DNA of 64,000 nucleotides from Ricinus communis. Taxonomy: Eukaryota; Streptophyta; Magnoliopsida; Malpighiales; Euphorbiaceae. The DNA lies in assembly GCF_019578655.1 (NCBI RefSeq), contig NC_063263.1:14135001-14199000 (forward strand), read 5' to 3'. The notes under the pieces were generated by a model. The model was not told the origin of the DNA. It was given only the letters and a program-made list of their open reading frames with translations, and made no database searches. Shown here in pieces: positions 41,301-53,722 of the stretch; the first letter of the stretch is position 1; each line of letters begins with the position of its first letter. A program made the position numbers and the translations under genes.

Positions 41301-44300
41301 ATGATGGGAAGAAGGCTGTTGGAACTTCTGGTGATGGGTTAAATAAAGTGACTACGTCTGCTCGGATTTCTAGTCCTGTGAAACAAAGAGAATATAGGCG
41401 GCCCGATGGCAGAAAGCGAATCATTCCTGAAGCTGTAGGCGTACCCAGTCAGCAGGAAACAGTTACTGGTGGGGTCCAGTCTCAAGCACTTGACTTACCT
41501 CTTATAGCATCTACTCAAGGAAAAGATGTAAATGGGGTGGTTCCTGCAGATGCTGGCCGGCCAGAAGGTTCTCTAAGGGGAACATTTGTTAGAAGCTCTG
41601 GCTTGAAAGATCGTTCTGGGGTCACTGCCCGGGCTACCATCACAGAGAGTTTGGTCATTGAGAAAGTTCCAGGTTCTTCAAGCAGAGATGGTAGTATCAA
41701 TGTAGAACAGTCTGGGAGCGTGAAGGCATCCAGTTCCTCCAGTTCTCATACTATGCCTCTTTCAATCAGGGTATTTGATAAAAAAGTAGGTGAAGACACT
41801 GTACCAATTTGCTTGGAAGCTCGTTCTAGAGAACATGCTGTAAATGATATAATTGGGGTAGGAAATGCAAGTATGATGAAAGAAACAGAAGTTGTTTGCA
41901 CAAAAGGGGCTCAAACTCTTTGGTCTGATAGGATCTCTGGGAAAGTCACAGTTTTGGCTGGAAATGCAAACTTCTGGGCTGTTGGATGTGAAGATGGATG
42001 TCTACAGGTAAATAATTGAGTTTCATACTTCCTCAGTCAAGTGTATCTTTCTTAGAGAGGAATTTTACATTTGAACTGTTCTCAAAGCCAAAGAAAGAAG
42101 AGGAATCAATTTTACAAATTTTCTGTACTGAGAAGAGATATGCAGTTCTTAATAGATTACAGGAGTGTTGCAGAAAGCGGAAAAAATATTGGTTGCCTTA
42201 AATTTAGCTGTATCATGAATGCTATGGGCAGCAGGAACCCTTCTTAATTAATTGGAAAAATCAATACACTCCTCTAAAAGAATGCAATACAGAATTTCAA
42301 AAATGATGGAAAAGAATGACATGTTCATTGGTTATTTCATGCTCTTTGTAAGATTAGTCGATCAAACGGGAAGAATCCCAATGTTATGATGATCTGGCTA
42401 CATTTGTGGAATTGGCTTTAAATCACTCTCAAATCGTGTTTCCTTATATTTCGTTTTCAGAAATTTCATGAATTTTACTTTTGAGATTTTAAAATTTTCA
42501 TTTTCTTAAAAAGAAGAACACATTGGTTGCTAGAAGAATGGCTGTTGCTTCATTTTGGATAGAGATTATTATGAATTTAATGAAGTTTGTACTACATTCT
42601 GAACATATTTTAAGATTTTGAAGTCTTTTGTTATGGGGATATTTTTCATATTGAGCGCTGAGTTCATAAATTGACCGGATGTCCCTTTCTTGGTTCATGT
42701 TTTGAGAAGGTTTATACTAAGTGCGGGAGACGTGCCATGCCAACTATGATGATGGGATCTGCAGCCACCTTTGTAGATTGTGATGAATGCTGGAAGTTGT
42801 TACTTGTCACAAGGAAGGGATCATTGTATGTGTGGGATCTACTCAACCAAAACTGTCTTCTTCAGGACTCATTGGCATCTCTAATTGCTTCAGATCCAAG
42901 TTCTTCTGCAAAAGGTTTTATCTTATAATATTTGATCTCTCTCACAGCTAATATATCATTGTGCTTGTGCAGTAGGTTTACAGCCCCAGTGTCCTTTTAC
43001 TTCTGATGATTTTGTGAATATTTTTACCTGTGCCTCTGAATTGGATTATTATTTTATTGCTCTTTCAGGAACTATCAAAGTTATATCTGCAAAGTTGTCA
43101 AAATCTGGTTCTCCTCTTGTTGTTCTGGCTACACGCCATGCTTTCCTTTTTGACATGAGTCTTATGTGTTGGCTGAGAGTAGCAGACGATTGCTTCCCGG
43201 CATCAAATTTTTCTAGCTCCTGGAATCTAGGTTCAAATCAGAGTGGTGAGCTGGCTGCCTTGCAGGTGGATGTTAGGAAATATTTGGCCAGAAAGCCAGG
43301 TTGGAGCAGGTATTCATCCATTTATAGAGTAAACTGAATTCTGAAAAATTTCCTAGATCTCATGATTTCAACCATGCCATTGAGAAACAATGGACTTGCT
43401 AAATTTAATCTGTATTGGTACTTGTTACAGTGTTTATTTCACCAAATATTTGACGCTACTTTTCTTTTTCTTTTTTCATCTGATCTGTTTGTGTGATTAT
43501 TGAAAATTTTATGATTTAGTTCTATTTGCTGATTTATGGGTGGTTACAGGGTGACAGATGATGGAGTGCAGACACGTGCGCATTTGGAGGCTCAGTTGGC
43601 ATCCTCATTGGCCTTGAAATCCCCAAATGAATATCGCCAGTGCCTTCTATCTTACATACGCTTCTTAGCAAGGTTTTCTTCTGAACTCATTGCTTATTTT
43701 CCACATACAGGTGCAGCATTGAAGCAAATTGCATTGGCACCTTCCTTGTGGAAGTATTTATCCAGGCTTTCTTTGTTTGATAAAGAGAAAAGTACATAAC
43801 AATTGAACATTTTGGTTGCAGAGAAGCAGACGAGTCTCGTTTGCGGGAGGTCTGTGAGAGTTTTCTTGGACCCCCCACTAGCATGGTTGAATCCACATCT
43901 TCGGATAAGAATTTGGCTTGGGATCCTTATGTACTTGTAAGGTTTCCTGCATCTTATAGTGCTTGATCCTAAGTTCTTCAGCATGTATCTCGAATGGTGG
44001 TTTTTCTTTAATATTTGTTTATTTGCATTTTTTACTATGTAATCCAAAAATATTTCACATCTGAAGAATCATAATGAAGTATATCAAGTTGCTTCAAAAT
44101 CCTAATTAATTTTCTAAATTTTTTGAGTTTTGATTTGATTATTTCCATGTTAATTTTTTAAGCCACATTGTTTTGATCATGCCTCTGGGGGGTTATTTAT
44201 TCTGTTAAGTTTTCATTCACTTTGGGAAGTTTTTCAAGTCGAATGTGATTTGGTTAAGCATTGCTTGAGTCTCCTATTTGTGATTTTCAGGGAATGAAAA

Positions 44301-44689
44301 AGCATAAACTCTTGAGAGAAGATATACTTCCAGCAATGGCATCAAATAGGAAAGTCCAGCGTCTACTCAACGAGTTTATGGATCTCCTGTCTGAATATGA
44401 AAGTGCTGAGACTAATATCGACCAGAATATTCCAATGCAACCAACTACATCACAACCAGCATCTAATCCAATGGACCTTGACCAGTCTGCAATAGATCAA
44501 AAGAATACTGCCCGACCAGCAAGAGAACAAATAAACTCTGCGACACAAGAAACAGATCATAAGGGGACTGCCCACATCACGACAAATGAAGCCAGCAACG
44601 ACCCCCTAGCAACTGATCAAGTAGAATCAGGTCCAGTATTGACAGATCAAATTATTCCGGATTCACCAGCTACAGATACTGTTCCTTGA
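38322..44689 (+). CDS. HIRA: HIRA histone chaperone (WD40 protein, H3.3 deposition)
   Basis: Ten exons: 38322-38429, 39403-39678, 40124-40375, 40458-40855, 40990-42007, 42710-42914, 43069-43309, 43550-43672, 43822-43936 and 44291-44689. They give 1,044 residues with all junctions GT-AG and in frame. Residues 1 to about 370 form the seven-blade WD40 propeller (for example [49 protein letters not shown]). The B domain [19 protein letters not shown] at 476-494 matches the short segment that binds ASF1. The C-terminal Hira domain (about 650-930) includes [19 protein letters not shown] and [14 protein letters not shown], and ends in a TDQ/PATD-rich tail. HIRA with UBN and CABIN deposits H3.3-H4 outside replication. 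Exon 3 is preceded by a duplicated splice acceptor, reported separately. Confidence 0.96.
39964..40144 (+). repeat. 90/91-bp tandem duplication across the HIRA exon 3 acceptor
   Basis: Two copies, beginning at ATAATGTTA near 39964 and 40054. Each contains the branch/pyrimidine region, the acceptor TTAAAGTAG, and the first 21 exon bases (GTGGATCTTAATTGGTCTCC...). The true exon starts at 40124; the decoy would start at 40033. About six differences separate the copies. Confidence 0.9.
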
Positions 44690-47600
44690 ATTCTAAAACT
44701 TCTAACCAATAGGACTAATCTTGGAAGAGCATTAGCTGGCTAACATATGTGTTGTTTGAACTTGGATATAGGCTCACATTTTGGTCATAAAGTTCATAAA
44801 TAGCTTCCTCTCGAGGCATTGGCAACTATAGAGCCTTCTCAAGTGAGGATCTGGTGCATCACTTTAATTATTCTTTGAAGCTGCTCCTAGACGTGTAACT
44901 GAGGCTCTCATCGAGTTAGACGAAGATTTTGAATTTTGAGTCATTTATAGCTTTTGTAATCAAGTTGTGGATCTAATTTTCTTGTAGAATATTATACACA
45001 ATCCAATTAGATCTTTCAAATGCTTTCATCTGTCTGCAAACAAGATAGTTTTCCTCGTTTGTAAGGATGCCTATTTGCATGCTTTTACCACAGGCCTAAA
45101 AACCATCCTACCTAAGCTTGGATGAGGCGCTTTCGTTTCTCTCTTCGTATTTTCCTGAAGTCTGATAGAACGAAGGCTTATCAGACGCTTGTACTGACCT
45201 TGGAATGTACATATTTCTCAAGTTTATGTTTTAGCTTAGAAACATACTTTTCTGTAACTACTTTTCTTGTTAGAACCGGCTGAATGTCTGTTATTTAAGA
45301 AAACCAAGTCACCTGTTAATGTTTTCCCGACAAATATTATAATGCTTGTTGTCTCTTGGGGTTTTGAAGTGCATAGTTAACTTTTTGTGTAATAATAATT
45401 TGGTTCTTCAGTGCAGCTGTGTGTCATACTTGTATTATGGTAATGGGTCATGACTGTCGAGTAAAAGCATCTAAATAATAAAGGTGCTAAAGCTGCTGAA
45501 TGAGGAAGGAATAGGTCATATTATGTACTAATTGTCTTCTTTCCTTTTCCAATTAGATAGGTTAGGGTTGGAAACTTGCTATTTAAGCAAATGTATAAAC
45601 GTTATTATAATATCATATTTGCATATGGAGTGACACATTCGATGTCCCAGGATTCTGAAATTCATTCGCTATCTTCCATTCTTGATTCAAGTTAGCAAAA
45701 TCAATCAAAAGATTTCCAGTTATAACGTTGGCCACAAGCAATAATAATAATATACAGTGGAATATTACTGCTGCAAACCATAGAACCATATTATTTATAG
45801 GTATAATACTGATGGAAAAGAAGCACCCTTCTTGGTGATGTAACATATAAGTAGCAGTGCAATTATAAAAGTTATTGCAAACCTGCGAGATTGTTTTCCA
45901 ATATAACATGTTAACGAACCAAGTTTATGCATTCTTCTAATAAAAGTACCAAAAGAAAAAGAAAGCACCTGTTTTCAAAAATAGAAGCCTCCGATTTAAA
46001 TCTTTAATTTCCCAGTTCATTACTTGAGTTATCATCTTTGTAATAAATATAAGATTATTGATACTTCTGTTGTACACGTCAATTATTGACCTCACCAATA
46101 AAGAAATTTAGGAAAGTAAAACACTTTATCAGAGAACAAGTAAAAGCTGTAGAACACTAATTGAAATTGCTAACGTAGAAGATATATCAATCACCATGCC
46201 TATTACTTGTCGAGCCAAAAACTTACCAACCCATGGATCATTGCAATGACAGGAGTATATGTTTTGATTGTTATCTATAAGTTTCAAATAATTTAAATCT
46301 GATAAAAAGAGAAACAAAAAGAGCTCTACAATATGTTTAATTTTGTTATTTTTAATCCATTTGATCTTGTCAGTATTGGGTGAAAAAGAAAAACTCTAAT
46401 TATATTAGAGGTCACAAGAGGCTTGAAATTTTTAGTAATGTATGGATTGGGGGACAACAGAATAGACCCAGAAAGAAAAAGAAAGAAGAAAAGACAAAAG
46501 CTTGGTCATTGTCCTAAATTTTATTCTTCCAACAACCTAAAAGAATGACCAAACTTTGATCAACCAGAATATATAACTTTTAGAATTGAAAAATGTTTCA
46601 AAGTTGAAACCCATCTTTTATCATAGAAACTTATGCTTATTATATAGATTACAGTGAGACCTTTTAATAATCAACAAGCCTATATTTTATAGAAGGATGG
46701 TGGATGAATAGTCAAATATTTCTTGCATAGATGTTAAGTATAGTTGGCAACCATATCCTACCAAAAACCTAAAGGGATAGTTCACCTATAACTATTACTA
46801 ATAAAGATTAAGGATTTTACACCATTGATATACTTATTATAGTTGGAATATATTAATCAAATAAGACAATTTTCTTTGGTTAAGTGGTAAAAATGATTAC
46901 TTTTGTGAAGTGGAGCCATTGAATTCAAGCCCATCTCTTCGTTAGGTGAAATTTTATTTTTATAGCGAACGGAAAATGATGATTATTTCTTGTTATATAA
47001 CCACAACTTATTTTATATCTTATGAATAAAAAAATAAAATAATTTTTTATATTTATACAAAGTTTTACTTTCTGAATGCACTTTCTTCATATTAAAAAAG
47101 ACATTATTATTATTATTATAATATAAATATAATCTAAATTCTTGTGTTAAGGAAAATAATATCCATATTTTTCAGGCAATTACAAAAGCATGTGCTTAGT
47201 GTAGCCATGGCTTGAGTGATTGATGATGTGATTCTGTACTGCCCCCGTTCATTATTAAACTTAATTTGGATGCATTATTGAATTTTAATCATATTTTATT
47301 TAAAGAATAGAATAGATATAAGGTAGAATATTAATTTTTAAATAAATAAATAAAAATTAAAATAGCTATTTATAGATCATTCTTATTTTACTTTTTAAAT
47401 TATTGACTTGAATTATTTATTTATAAAAAAAATTAATTAAGTAATAATAATAATAATTTTAACCACCACTTATTATCACTGTCATCTCTCAATTACTACC
47501 ATCACCTTAATATAATAAATATATTCTTTTAAAGAGCATAATTTCTATAATAAAAAAATATGTTAAGAAATATTAACATATAAAAGTAAGATATTTTATT

Positions 47601-48999
47601 TGAGTCTAATAAACTCTTTATACTTTATTATAAATTTTTCTTCTATTTCCATAAGTATTAATAATTTTAATTTTTTTTACCAATTGAAAAATAAAATTAT
47701 AAATATTAATTAAATCAAATATATAAAAATTTATAGTAAATTTATTAAATATAAAATAAAGAGTGAGATTTAAATCTATATGTAGAGAGCCAAATTGAGG
47801 AGATATTAAGGCATACTATAATTTGTTAAGGCCAGACAAAAAATCAATTCAGTTTAAGTTTAAAAGACAATTATATCCATTTTTTGAAATGACGTTAATT
47901 TTCTATCAAAATATATGCTTTTAATTTCAAATCTTTAGATCTTTTCTCTACCTCCAACATGCATGGATAATTTTTTTTTTTGGTCCTTAATTTTTATTTT
48001 TTAATTATAGTTTCATTCCAAAAAAAATTTAATTATAACTTTTAAATTTAAAATTAAGTTATATTTTCTTTTATTTCTTGTTAGTCGATATAAAAATTAT
48101 TGAAAATATATATATAGAAAGACAAATAGTAGCCTCTTACTATTTTAAGAAAATATATAATTTTTGATACTTAATAATTATATTAATATTATTGCCTATA
48201 AAACTTGTCCTAATACCAATAGTTAGTAATATATTTGTATCTATCAACTTTTAAAGTGTTAAAAATTAATTGTCTATGTTCAATTATTAGTTATTGCATG
48301 TTGTATGTTAGATGAATATTATTTAAATATTAAAAAATTTAATTCTAATTTGATAATACTATGATATTAGGTTGTCTTCGTATACTAATAATTTTATAGC
48401 TATACATCTTGGATATTTTGTTTAGAATAATAATAAGTTTAAAAATAGTAAAAAATTTGAGAAAAAAAGAAGAAGCTAAGCATTAAGTTTTTTTTTTTTT
48501 TCTTTTGCTTTAACCACTTAGTATACAACCAGTAGAATGTAAAAATATTAAAATATTAAAATGTAATTTTGAAAATGAAGGTGGTATGAATAGAATATAA
48601 TTATCTTTTAAATCTATTTTTTTTTTAAATTTTTTATGGCTTTAACAAATTACAGTGTGGCATTAACATGTCTTGCCAAATTGATTCTCTATTTTTTATT
48701 TAAAGAACAAAAAGTATATTGTAATATCATTTTATGATATAATTTTTTAAAATAAAGAGTTTAACATATATAAATAGTGCATTAGAAATGCTCTTAGATG
48801 TGTTAAGATAGACGCCTAAGGAAATATTTAATTTAAAATAGATATTCTATAAAATTAAAAAATAATAATTTCGTTTTTATTTCAATAGTTACTCTGCATG
48901 AAATAATTATTTATAACAATCAATGGCCAAACATAAAATAAGTGTATTAGCGATCAATGGATGAACAATGGTTCGAACTCAAAGTTAAGTATCTCTTGA
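44690..48999. other. HIRA 3'UTR and gene-poor DNA
   Basis: HIRA 3'UTR probably covers the first few hundred bases. The remainder is AT-rich. Short open frames on the minus strand at 45613-45909 and 46129-46317 show no family I recognise. A SINE-like trace at 46876-46965 is listed separately. Confidence 0.45.
46876..46965 (+). mobile_element. Possible tRNA-derived SINE relic
   Basis: An A-box-like TGGTTAAGTGG (46877-46887) is followed about 40 bp later by a B-box-like GAATTCAAGCCC (46921-46932). This is the polymerase III promoter layout of a SINE head. No cloverleaf can be drawn, so it is not a tRNA gene. Tail and target duplication not found. Confidence 0.35.
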
Positions 49000-49875
49000 T
49001 TAGACAGGCATCTGTCTTTCCAGCTGTTAAATCTTTTCCACAACTTGTATTTCACTAAGGTGAAAAGATTTGCTTTTTTTGATCTGCCAATCAGTATTAT
49101 GGCTAAAAGACACCTTAGATTTCTCAAAATTCACCAACTGGCTGGCCTGATTCCATCTCATAAGCATGCAGAATTGTTTTGATTGCCTGGAATCCCATAT
49201 CCCCAATACCACAAGCGTCTAGGCAGCTTCTAAACTTATCCATGTGGCCATGAGTTTGTAACCTACCACCCCAAAACACAACCATGGAATATCAGAAGAA
49301 ACTCTTAAGTGACAGAAGTTCAGGATTCGCTCATAGCAAAAGGAACACCAAGCCTTTTCTCCTTCACTATTCAGAGTCATTGTGCCCCTGAGAATTGGCT
49401 TATTGACATCTATCGCCACTTTCATCCGAACATATTTTCCCGAGGACCCAATTGTTGAAACATCAACTTCCAACACAGTCCCTCACAGACCAGAGCCTTC
49501 ATCTCTCCTATTCATGGGAAGATTACATAGTTGTACCCAAAATGGGCATTCATTGAGCACCGTGTCAGACGGTTGCATTTATCGATCATACTGGCATGGT
49601 CCATCATATGCATTATTTTGTTTTGTCAGTCTTAGTACGAAACTCACAAACAAACATGTCGTTCTCAATTTCTTCCATACCGAATCCCTTAGATAAACGC
49701 CAGGCACCAACAAGAGCATTTGACAGGGCCTTAATATTGAACGGTTTACCTGATAAATTCCTACCCACCAAACATAATTCATGATTCTTCAAACATCTGC
49801 TGCCAGTAGCTTCAACTAGATCTCAACATCAGTTAGTTGAGAATTTCTCCGTAATCCTTCCAACTCTTGTGCCAT
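49000..49875 (-). mobile_element. Degenerate LINE (non-LTR) retrotransposon relic with DUF4283-type ORF1
   Basis: Minus-strand pieces in shifted frames read in order. MAQELEGLRRNSQLTDVEI at 49875 is the usual start of plant DUF4283/zinc-knuckle proteins. Then come VGRNLSGKPFNIKALSNAL, WRLSKGFGMEEIENDMFVC, CPFWVQLCNLP, VRMKVAIDVNKPILRG and EKAWCSFCYERILNFC. After 49215 the similarity jumps to ORF2. LDACGIGDMGF resembles the end of the endonuclease, and SQLVNFEKSKVSFSHNTD resembles the RT region SGQxVNxxKSxxxFS. Stops and frameshifts break every part, and most of ORF2 is deleted. Confidence 0.7.
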
Positions 49876-50280
49876 AATGATCCAAATGCTAGATACTGTC
49901 ACTAACCCTATATAGACCAAAAAAGAAGAATCCTAGATAAGATCGAATACATTGTAATTATTACAGAGATGTAATATAGAGAAACAAAAACAATAGATAT
50001 GTACGTGAGGACAAAGAGAAACACAATAAATCATGCACGGAGAGACGTAATAGGCTACACATTTTGACAAAATCCACAAAAGGAAAAAAAGAAACAAACC
50101 TAACCCTGTTAGCAGTGGACCTATTAGGAAGGGGACAGTCCACAAAACTGGAATTAAAAATTAAAATTACCACATACCCTAAAATCTCTTTCAACTTAAT
50201 TAAATTTTTGAGTTTGAACTTTGAATATGTAACTGCATTAAATCTCTTGAAAAAAATATTTTACCATCCGTAAAAAATTT

Positions 50281-50509
50281 ATCCGTCGTTCTCTAAATCA
50301 AATCTAGATATATGTAAAAGAAAATATATAGAAAATTTAAAAAATCTCTTTATTTGTTAACTAAAAACAAACTTAATTTTTAAATTTAAATTAATATATA
50401 TATATTAAAGTATATCAATGTAACATGTGCCGCACCAGTAATCATGGGAAATATCGATCTTATTAGCAACAATCCGTCGTTCTCTAAATCAAATCTAGAT
50501 ATATGTAAA
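50281..50509. repeat. 38-bp direct repeat, copies 191 bp apart
   Basis: The copies start at 50281 and 50472 and are essentially identical over ATCCGTCGTTCTCTAAATCA and the following TCTAGATATATGTAAA. A related but diverged sequence lies near 57645-57690. Confidence 0.85.
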
Positions 50510-51178
50510 TTAGCCTATACAATATAATTTTTCACTCATATCTTATAGTCTAGCAATCAAGAAAGACCAGAAAAGTATATAAAAAAATTAATTAAAAATA
50601 TTTTTATAATACATTAAGTAACTTTATAAAATCATCTAAAAAATTTTAAAATAGAGAGTTATTTGAAAAAAATAAACACTACAGTCTATTTTGTATACAT
50701 ATAATTGAAATATAATTGTTTTTGCCTTACGTAATTCTTTTTTTTTTTCTTTTTGAAATGATATATGTGTTTATTTTTAACAAATAAACATTATTGCTAT
50801 TTTAAAATTTTATTCGAATAAAATAAAGTTATAATTGACATGCTTTTATTTTTATATATATATATTTTTTAATTATTTTTCTACTCACTTCACTTCAAGA
50901 ATCTTATCCCAATTTAAATTATTTTTCTATCACGTAATATTTTAGAATATGTAGATAACTCACTAATGTAAATTACTTATATTGGCTTTATAACTAAAAT
51001 TAAATTAATAAAGATACACCTCACCCAATATTTGGACTAATTGTTTGCTGATTGTAAATTAATTATTTCTGTAATTGTCACTGATTGTAAATGTTGTTAT
51101 CACTATCAGAAGGTAGGGTTTGGTTAGAATATAGTTTTTGTCCATTTATTGGTCTTCCTTATTTTATGATAATGTCAC

Positions 51179-51230
51179 AAGGCCTTGTTTGTCCACCTCA
51201 CCCTAAGGCCTTGTTTGTCCACCTCACTCT
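51179..51230. repeat. 26-bp tandem duplication
   Basis: AAGGCCTTGTTTGTCCACCT plus CACCCT (copy 1) or CACTCT (copy 2); one difference. Confidence 0.9.
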
Positions 51231-52998
51231 AGGCTGAGTTGTGTAGCAATCACACCTTATCCAATATCTTATAAAAGCAATGTGCTAAATATGTTTTTCT
51301 TTTATTTGGTAATTTATATAAATTTAAACATCATTAATCTAAATTGTGGGATATGTTAATTTTATAGAATACAAAAAGAATATTATATAATTAATAAATT
51401 TATTAAAAATTTTAAATATATTTAAGTTATAATTTTATTTACTATTAAAGATTTAAGCTATTTGAAACTAACTTGATATCCACTATTATTACTTGTAATA
51501 TTTTTAAAAAAGAATTAGTGCTCACAATTTTTAAAATAGCTTACTTGTTTTTTTCTATTTTTTTTCACAATTAATAATAATATTAATAGTTGATTGTAGA
51601 TTAAAGCTATAAATTTTTACTTGATTTTTCTCTATTATTGAGTTTGATGGCATAATTGATTCTTCTACACTTAGTCATGAACTTCGCTTTGAGAGACAGA
51701 CACTGCATCTAGAAAAACGGCGTTTAATTTAAATGATTTATTTATAAATTTTGAAAAATGTCTGTTAAGGTCGAATACAAATATTATGAATTTAAAAATT
51801 TAACTTTGGAATTTAAACTTTAATATTTTTATTTTCTATTTAAATTTCAATGCATATTTTTACATTAAAAATACTCTCCTTGATAATGTAAAAGGTTAGT
51901 TGAATAAAGCTATTTATTCTAATTTTGAACTTATATTTATTTAAAATTTTAAAATTTTATGTAATTATTCAAAAAAATTAAATATTTTATATTTTTTAGT
52001 ATATAAAGTTATTATTTATTAAATATATATAAAAATTAATTACATGAATATGAAATAATTTATTATAAGAAAGTAACGCTTTCCTGGAAGATAATTGTCA
52101 ATATATTTTTTTTCAAGTTAATAGGATTAAAAAGCTGACTCTACTGTGACAAAGTAACTTAAAAATATTATATATTTATTAATTATAAATTTCTCAGAAA
52201 TTAATAAGCAGAAATATAGAATATAAAGTCATTTAGTTTTATCTAAAAAATAACAAGTTACTATGTTATAATTTAAGATTGTATAAAATTAATTATAGAA
52301 ATTTTTTATAATAAATTAAAATGATTTTATTAGTCCCTTGTGCGGTCTAATTTCTACTTACATACTATAACCAAATAATCTGTGCATTTTATGAAAAGGA
52401 AAACTGCCAAACCACATATTCCCTTCATCTCCAAAAGATACTTTTTTTTTCCAGTCCAAATTTAATCTAATTTTCTTTTATAGAAGGTAGTTTAGTAAGT
52501 AATCTCAAAAATATTATTCATTAATTAATATAGATATTATCACATGCAATAATTTTCATATTCTATACTATAAAATAGTAGCATCTATTAAAAATTTAAT
52601 TAAAATATTGTAGAAAAACTACAATACAAATTAATGATATTAAATTAAAAAAATTATATTTCTTATTCTATGTATAAATCGAAAAACAACTAACAACATC
52701 TTAAGGGATTAATATTTTTTTCAGAATTAGAATTTAAGGTATTTTAACTACGAGAAACTTAAATAAAATATTAAACATCCTTCTTAAAATGGTATCATTT
52801 TATATCATTAGGCTAAAATTTAATATAGTTAATGTTTAAATTAAACGTCATATGTCAATAAGAAAAAAACGTGTACATATTTTTATAATAGCATGTGATA
52901 TAAATATTAGTAGAAAATGATAATAGTATCTGAGCTATTGAAGGTGGGCGTTTCACTTGGAATACTTGAATACTTTCATCTAGTTACAGTGAACTCTG

Positions 52999-52999
<1 letters not shown>

Positions 53000-53053
<54 letters not shown>
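53000..53053. repeat. (TA)n microsatellite
   Basis: Uninterrupted TA run of about 54 bp. Confidence 0.95.
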
Positions 53054-53056
<3 letters not shown>

Positions 53057-53156
53057 TAATTGTATCAAATCTTTTGTGATAATCAACTATGCTAAGGTAT
53101 TTTAGTTTTGATAAAGAAAATAGAGAAGAGAAGTAAAGTTTTTTTTTTTTTTAATT

Positions 53157-53282
53157 AGAGGCTTACCCTCGAGCCAATGTTCGAGTACCAGGCGCTACGG
53201 CGCTGAAGTAACCCAAGCCATACTCTCAGAAAAAGCTCGAACGACCTTTAACAAAAGGGTACATGTACCCAAAACCGACACA
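53157..53282 (+). pseudogene. Nuclear copy of a plastid 23S rRNA fragment (NUPT)
   Basis: About 126 bp match an internal part of plastid 23S rRNA. Recognisable blocks include CCAGGCGCTACGGCGCTGAA, AAAGCTCGAACGACCTTTAA and CAAAAGGGTACATGTACCC, then AAACCGACACA. The equivalent bacterial block has GCACTACGGTGCTGAA and ACCGACACAGG. Differences from the plastid sequence as I remember it are mainly C-to-T and G-to-A, as expected for old inserted organelle DNA. The match stops abruptly at both ends, so this is an insertion and not an rRNA gene. Confidence 0.8.
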
Positions 53283-53656
53283 ATTATGCATGTGCTATAC
53301 AATAAGAGTAGAGATTCTCTTACAATCATTATAAATATAACAAAACTTTCAATAAAATTAGCGAATGGTGGTGAAAACTCAAATACAATACTTTTCATAA
53401 GTGAAAAAAATACCTTATCGACCTACTTTCTAATTGGAAGAGGAAGCAAAATTGAGAAAATATATACTATAGATTGAATCAATAATGAATTAAGCAACTA
53501 ACATATTGAAAAATAGACCACTAAGAACTAGCGTGTACTTCAATTTACAATTGCTTCCTCTCTATAGCTTATGTGAAATGGTAGTAAATTTTTGGCTAGT
53601 GCGCATAAATGTGACTTCTATGTTCATTCATTTAAACACATACACAACACGAAAAG

Positions 53657-53658
<2 letters not shown>

Positions 53659-53687
<29 letters not shown>

Positions 53688-53707
53688 GCTGTCTCTCTCT
53701 CTCTCTC
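53659..53707 (+). repeat. (CT)n tract just upstream of the first FAR gene
   Basis: A CT dinucleotide run interrupted twice, ending 16 bp before the ATG at 53723; it would lie in the leader. Confidence 0.9.
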
Positions 53708-53722
53708 ATTTGATCTTTGCAA

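Larger units (their letters stand above)
49876..53155. other. AT-rich intergenic DNA with small direct repeats
   Basis: No gene. Contains a 38-bp direct repeat (ATCCGTCGTTCTCTAAATCA onward) at 50281 and 50472, and a 26-bp tandem repeat (AAGGCCTTGTTTGTCCACCT onward) at 51179 and 51205. Confidence 0.5.

Noticed and set aside
45613..45909. Minus-strand 98-codon frame with a membrane-like stretch
   Set aside because: No recognisable domain, splice partner or codon bias; hydrophobicity is expected from T-rich DNA.
46876..46965. A tRNA gene
   Set aside because: A and B boxes are present, but acceptor and anticodon stems do not form; SINE relic is the better reading.
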